A DNA stretch of 64,000 nucleotides, taken from NCBI RefSeq assembly GCF_019084045.1, contig NZ_JAHRED010000006.1, forward strand, positions 186,001-250,000, written 5' to 3'. Below, piece after piece: positions 62,157 to 64,000 of this stretch. A program made the translations under genes and the position numbers. How positions within the stretch are numbered: position 1 is the stretch's first letter; every line of letters begins with the position of its first letter. Below the pieces are notes generated by a model. That model was given only the letters and a program-made list of their open reading frames with translations. It made no database searches and was not told the DNA's origin. The stretch is from Paeniglutamicibacter quisquiliarum. GTDB taxonomy: Bacteria > Actinomycetota > Actinomycetes > Actinomycetales > Micrococcaceae.

Positions 62157-62464
62157 TGGCCTTCGAAATCGGCCCCGTCGCGGGCGTCAGCCCCACCCTG
62201 CCCACCGGATACCTGAAGCCGGCCGGTGCATCCGCCACCGACGGCTCGGCTTTTGCCAATGCCCTGGGAGGAGCCGTGGACCAGGTCCAGTCCCTGCAGG
62301 CCACCTCCAATGATCTTTCCATCAAGGCCGTGACCGGGGACCTGACGGATATCCATGCCGCCACCCTCGCCTCGACTCGTTCTGCAGTAGCCCTGGAGAT
62401 GGTTTCCACCTTCCGCAACCGTGGAGTTGAGGCCTTCAACGAGATCATGAGGATGCAAGCCTAG
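62156..62464 (+). CDS. fliE: Flagellar hook-basal body complex protein FliE
   Basis: FliE links the MS ring to the rod. 102 residues, with FANALGGAVDQVQSLQATSN and the C-terminal ALEMVSTFRNRGVEAFNEIM. The order flgB-flgC-fliE-fliF is canonical. Confidence 0.94.
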   Translation: MAFEIGPVAGVSPTLPTGYLKPAGASATDGSAFANALGGAVDQVQSLQATSNDLSIKAVTGDLTDIHAATLASTRSAVALEMVSTFRNRGVEAFNEIMRMQA

Positions 62465-64000
62465 TGGCTAACGTTCCAGCCCCGCTGGCGAAGGCCGCGG
62501 ATGCCGTGCGCGGCTTCAGCCTGGCACAACGCACCATTGCCTTGATCGGCATCGCCGTCCTGGCCTTGGGAACCATTGCCTTGGTTTCCTTCATGAGCCA
62601 GCCCAAGCTGACACCGTTGTTCACGGGCCTTGCCCCGGAAGACGCCGCCGGTGTCGTAGAACAATTGAAGGCCGATTCGGTTCCCTATGAACTTACCGGG
62701 GGAGGGGGCACCATACTGGTGCCCGAGGCCAATGTCTACGACTCGCGTCTCAAGGCCGCAGCTGCCGGGCTGCCCACAGCCGGCACCAGTGGATACTCCC
62801 TGCTCGATGACATGGGCGTGACTTCCAGCGAATTCCAGCAGTCCGTCACCTACAAGCGGGCGCTCGAAGGCGAACTGGCCAGCACCATCCAGGCCATGGA
62901 AGGGGTCAACCTTGCCTCGGTCAAGCTTGCCATTCCGGAGCAAACCGTTTTCGTGGATTCCAAGACCAACCCCACCGCCTCGATCTTTGTCGAAACCAAG
63001 CCCAACGTGACCTTGGGCAACGACCAGGTCCAGGCCATCGTGCACTTGACCTCCGCGGCCGTTGACGGGCTCAAGGCCGAGGACATCTCCGTCGTGGATT
63101 CGACGGGCAAATTGCTTTCCGCCGCAGGTGTCGGGTTGACCGGCGGCGCCGAAAAGCAAGCTGCCGACTACGAAACCCGCGTAGCCGGAGTCATCCAGGC
63201 CATGCTCGACCGCGTGGTCGGCCCGGGCAACGCCACGGTCGCCGTGGCAGCCGACCTGTCCCTGGAATCGGCGGAACGCACCGAGGAATCCTTCACCAAC
63301 CCCGAGGGCAACCCTGCGCTGACCGAATCCGTCAAGGAAGAGGAATATGAGGGCAGCGGTGGGGCCGGCGCAGGAGTGCTGGGCCCGGACAACATTGCGG
63401 TGCCCGGCGGCGAGAACGGCGAGGGAACCTTTACCTCCACCGACAACCAACGCACCAATGCGGTGAACAAGGTGACCGAGAACCGCTTGATCCCCTCCGG
63501 CAACCTGAACCGGCAGAGCGTCTCGGTGGCCCTGAACTCGGCAGCCACCCAGGGCCTGAGCATCCCCGACATCACCCAGATGGTCAGCACTGCGGCAGGT
63601 ATCGACGAGGCACGCAACGACACCGTCAATGTCTCGGTCGTGCCCTTCAACGCCGACGGCGCCGCAGCCGCGGAGGAAGCGCTCGCCGCCGCAGCCGCCG
63701 CGGAGGAGGCAGCCCGCACCGCGGAGCTCCAGCGCACCTTGATCATTGCCGGGGTCATTGGCCTGGCACTGATCCTTGCGGTGGTTTACGCACTCTATGT
63801 GAGGCGCAACAAGCAAAACCGCGAACCGGTGGACCTGGGCGAGTTCCGCGAATTCACGTCGCTGCCACCGGCACCGGCAGCAGCCGAGGTCGCGTCCCTT
63901 AACACCATGGCCATTAGCCAGGTTCCGACCCCCGAGCCCGTGGCTCCGTTGGTAACCCCACAACACATCAAACGTGAGCAACTGGCGGCACTTGCCGCCA
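62464..64000 (+). CDS. fliF: Flagellar MS-ring protein FliF (3' end outside window)
   Basis: MS-ring protein. GTG 62464 overlaps the fliE stop by one base. About 512 codons lie in the window. TM1 at about 25-45 (TIALIGIAVLALGTIALVSF), then the ring-building domains with YKRALEGELASTIQAMEGVN and ASIFVETKP. TM2 lies at about 425-446 (LIIAGVIGLALILAVVYALY), after which the cytoplasmic tail begins. The FliG-binding C terminus lies beyond the window. Confidence 0.95.
   Translation, partial: MANVPAPLAKAADAVRGFSLAQRTIALIGIAVLALGTIALVSFMSQPKLTPLFTGLAPEDAAGVVEQLKADSVPYELTGGGGTILVPEANVYDSRLKAAAAGLPTAGTSGYSLLDDMGVTSSEFQQSVTYKRALEGELASTIQAMEGVNLASVKLAIPEQTVFVDSKTNPTASIFVETKPNVTLGNDQVQAIVHLTSAAVDGLKAEDISVVDSTGKLLSAAGVGLTGGAEKQAADYETRVAGVIQAMLDRVVGPGNATVAVAADLSLESAERTEESFTNPEGNPALTESVKEEEYEGSGGAGAGVLGPDNIAVPGGENGEGTFTSTDNQRTNAVNKVTENRLIPSGNLNRQSVSVALNSAATQGLSIPDITQMVSTAAGIDEARNDTVNVSVVPFNADGAAAAEEALAAAAAAEEAARTAELQRTLIIAGVIGLALILAVVYALYVRRNKQNREPVDLGEFREFTSLPPAPAAAEVASLNTMAISQVPTPEPVAPLVTPQHIKREQLAALAA

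Overview
The window comes from a high-GC Gram-positive actinobacterium, most likely a motile member of the Micrococcaceae (Arthrobacter / Paeniglutamicibacter type). The basis is strong GC bias, frequent GTG/TTG starts, several promoters placed so close to the start codon that the mRNA would be leaderless, the spc operon without rpsN, rpoA without a neighbouring rpsD, and the protein families themselves. The genus is inference; no 16S rRNA is present.

Region 1 (1-18324) is the translation superoperon: end of rplD, rplW-rplB-rpsS-rplV-rpsC-rplP-rpmC-rpsQ, a terminator, an inserted membrane-bound endonuclease/exonuclease/phosphatase-family gene, then rplN-rplX-rplE-rpsH-rplF-rplR-rpsE-rpmD-rplO, terminator, secY-adk, terminator, map, infA-rpmJ-rpsM-rpsK-rpoA-rplQ, truA, and rplM-rpsI. 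Several intercistronic gaps hold long perfect stems that look like RNA control or processing elements.

Region 2 (18543-34673) is a complete sialic acid scavenging locus. A secreted multidomain sialidase (32037-34673) releases sialic acid outside. A dipeptide-type ABC importer (Tat lipoprotein, permease, permease-ATPase fusion, ATPase) brings it in. NanA, a ROK-family ManNAc kinase and NanE convert it to GlcNAc-6-P, and NagA and NagB convert that to fructose-6-P. A second sialidase without a signal peptide closes the import operon. A FadR-type and a HutC/DasR-type GntR regulator sit inside. The importer operon and the secreted sialidase share the same promoter-proximal 10-mer operator core plus a Crp/GlxR-like site between -35 and -10, so they appear to be one regulon.

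Region 3 (34861-52504) is mostly housekeeping: glmM, ugd, a candidate small RNA with two C-rich hairpin loops, acpS-nnr, a DinB-like protein, glmS, coaA, mscL, alr-tsaE-tsaB-rimI-tsaD, a YbdK-like ligase, a THUMP-like methyltransferase and an N-terminally truncated exopolysaccharide tyrosine kinase. A secreted SGNH hydrolase (52674-53525) follows.

Region 4 (53877-64000) is a flagellar cluster: fliW, flgL, flgK and flgN on the minus strand, divergent from a FliA/WhiG-type sigma factor gene, then fliC, fliD, fliS, a FliT-position gene, and flgB-flgC-fliE-fliF (cut by the window end). Three promoters of the form TAAC-N15-(G/A)CCGAT(A/T)G precede the flgN operon, fliC and flgB, matching the sigma factor encoded between them. 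The fliC leader has a hairpin loop and a Shine-Dalgarno that both carry ACGGA, the CsrA-type core, which fits the presence of fliW.
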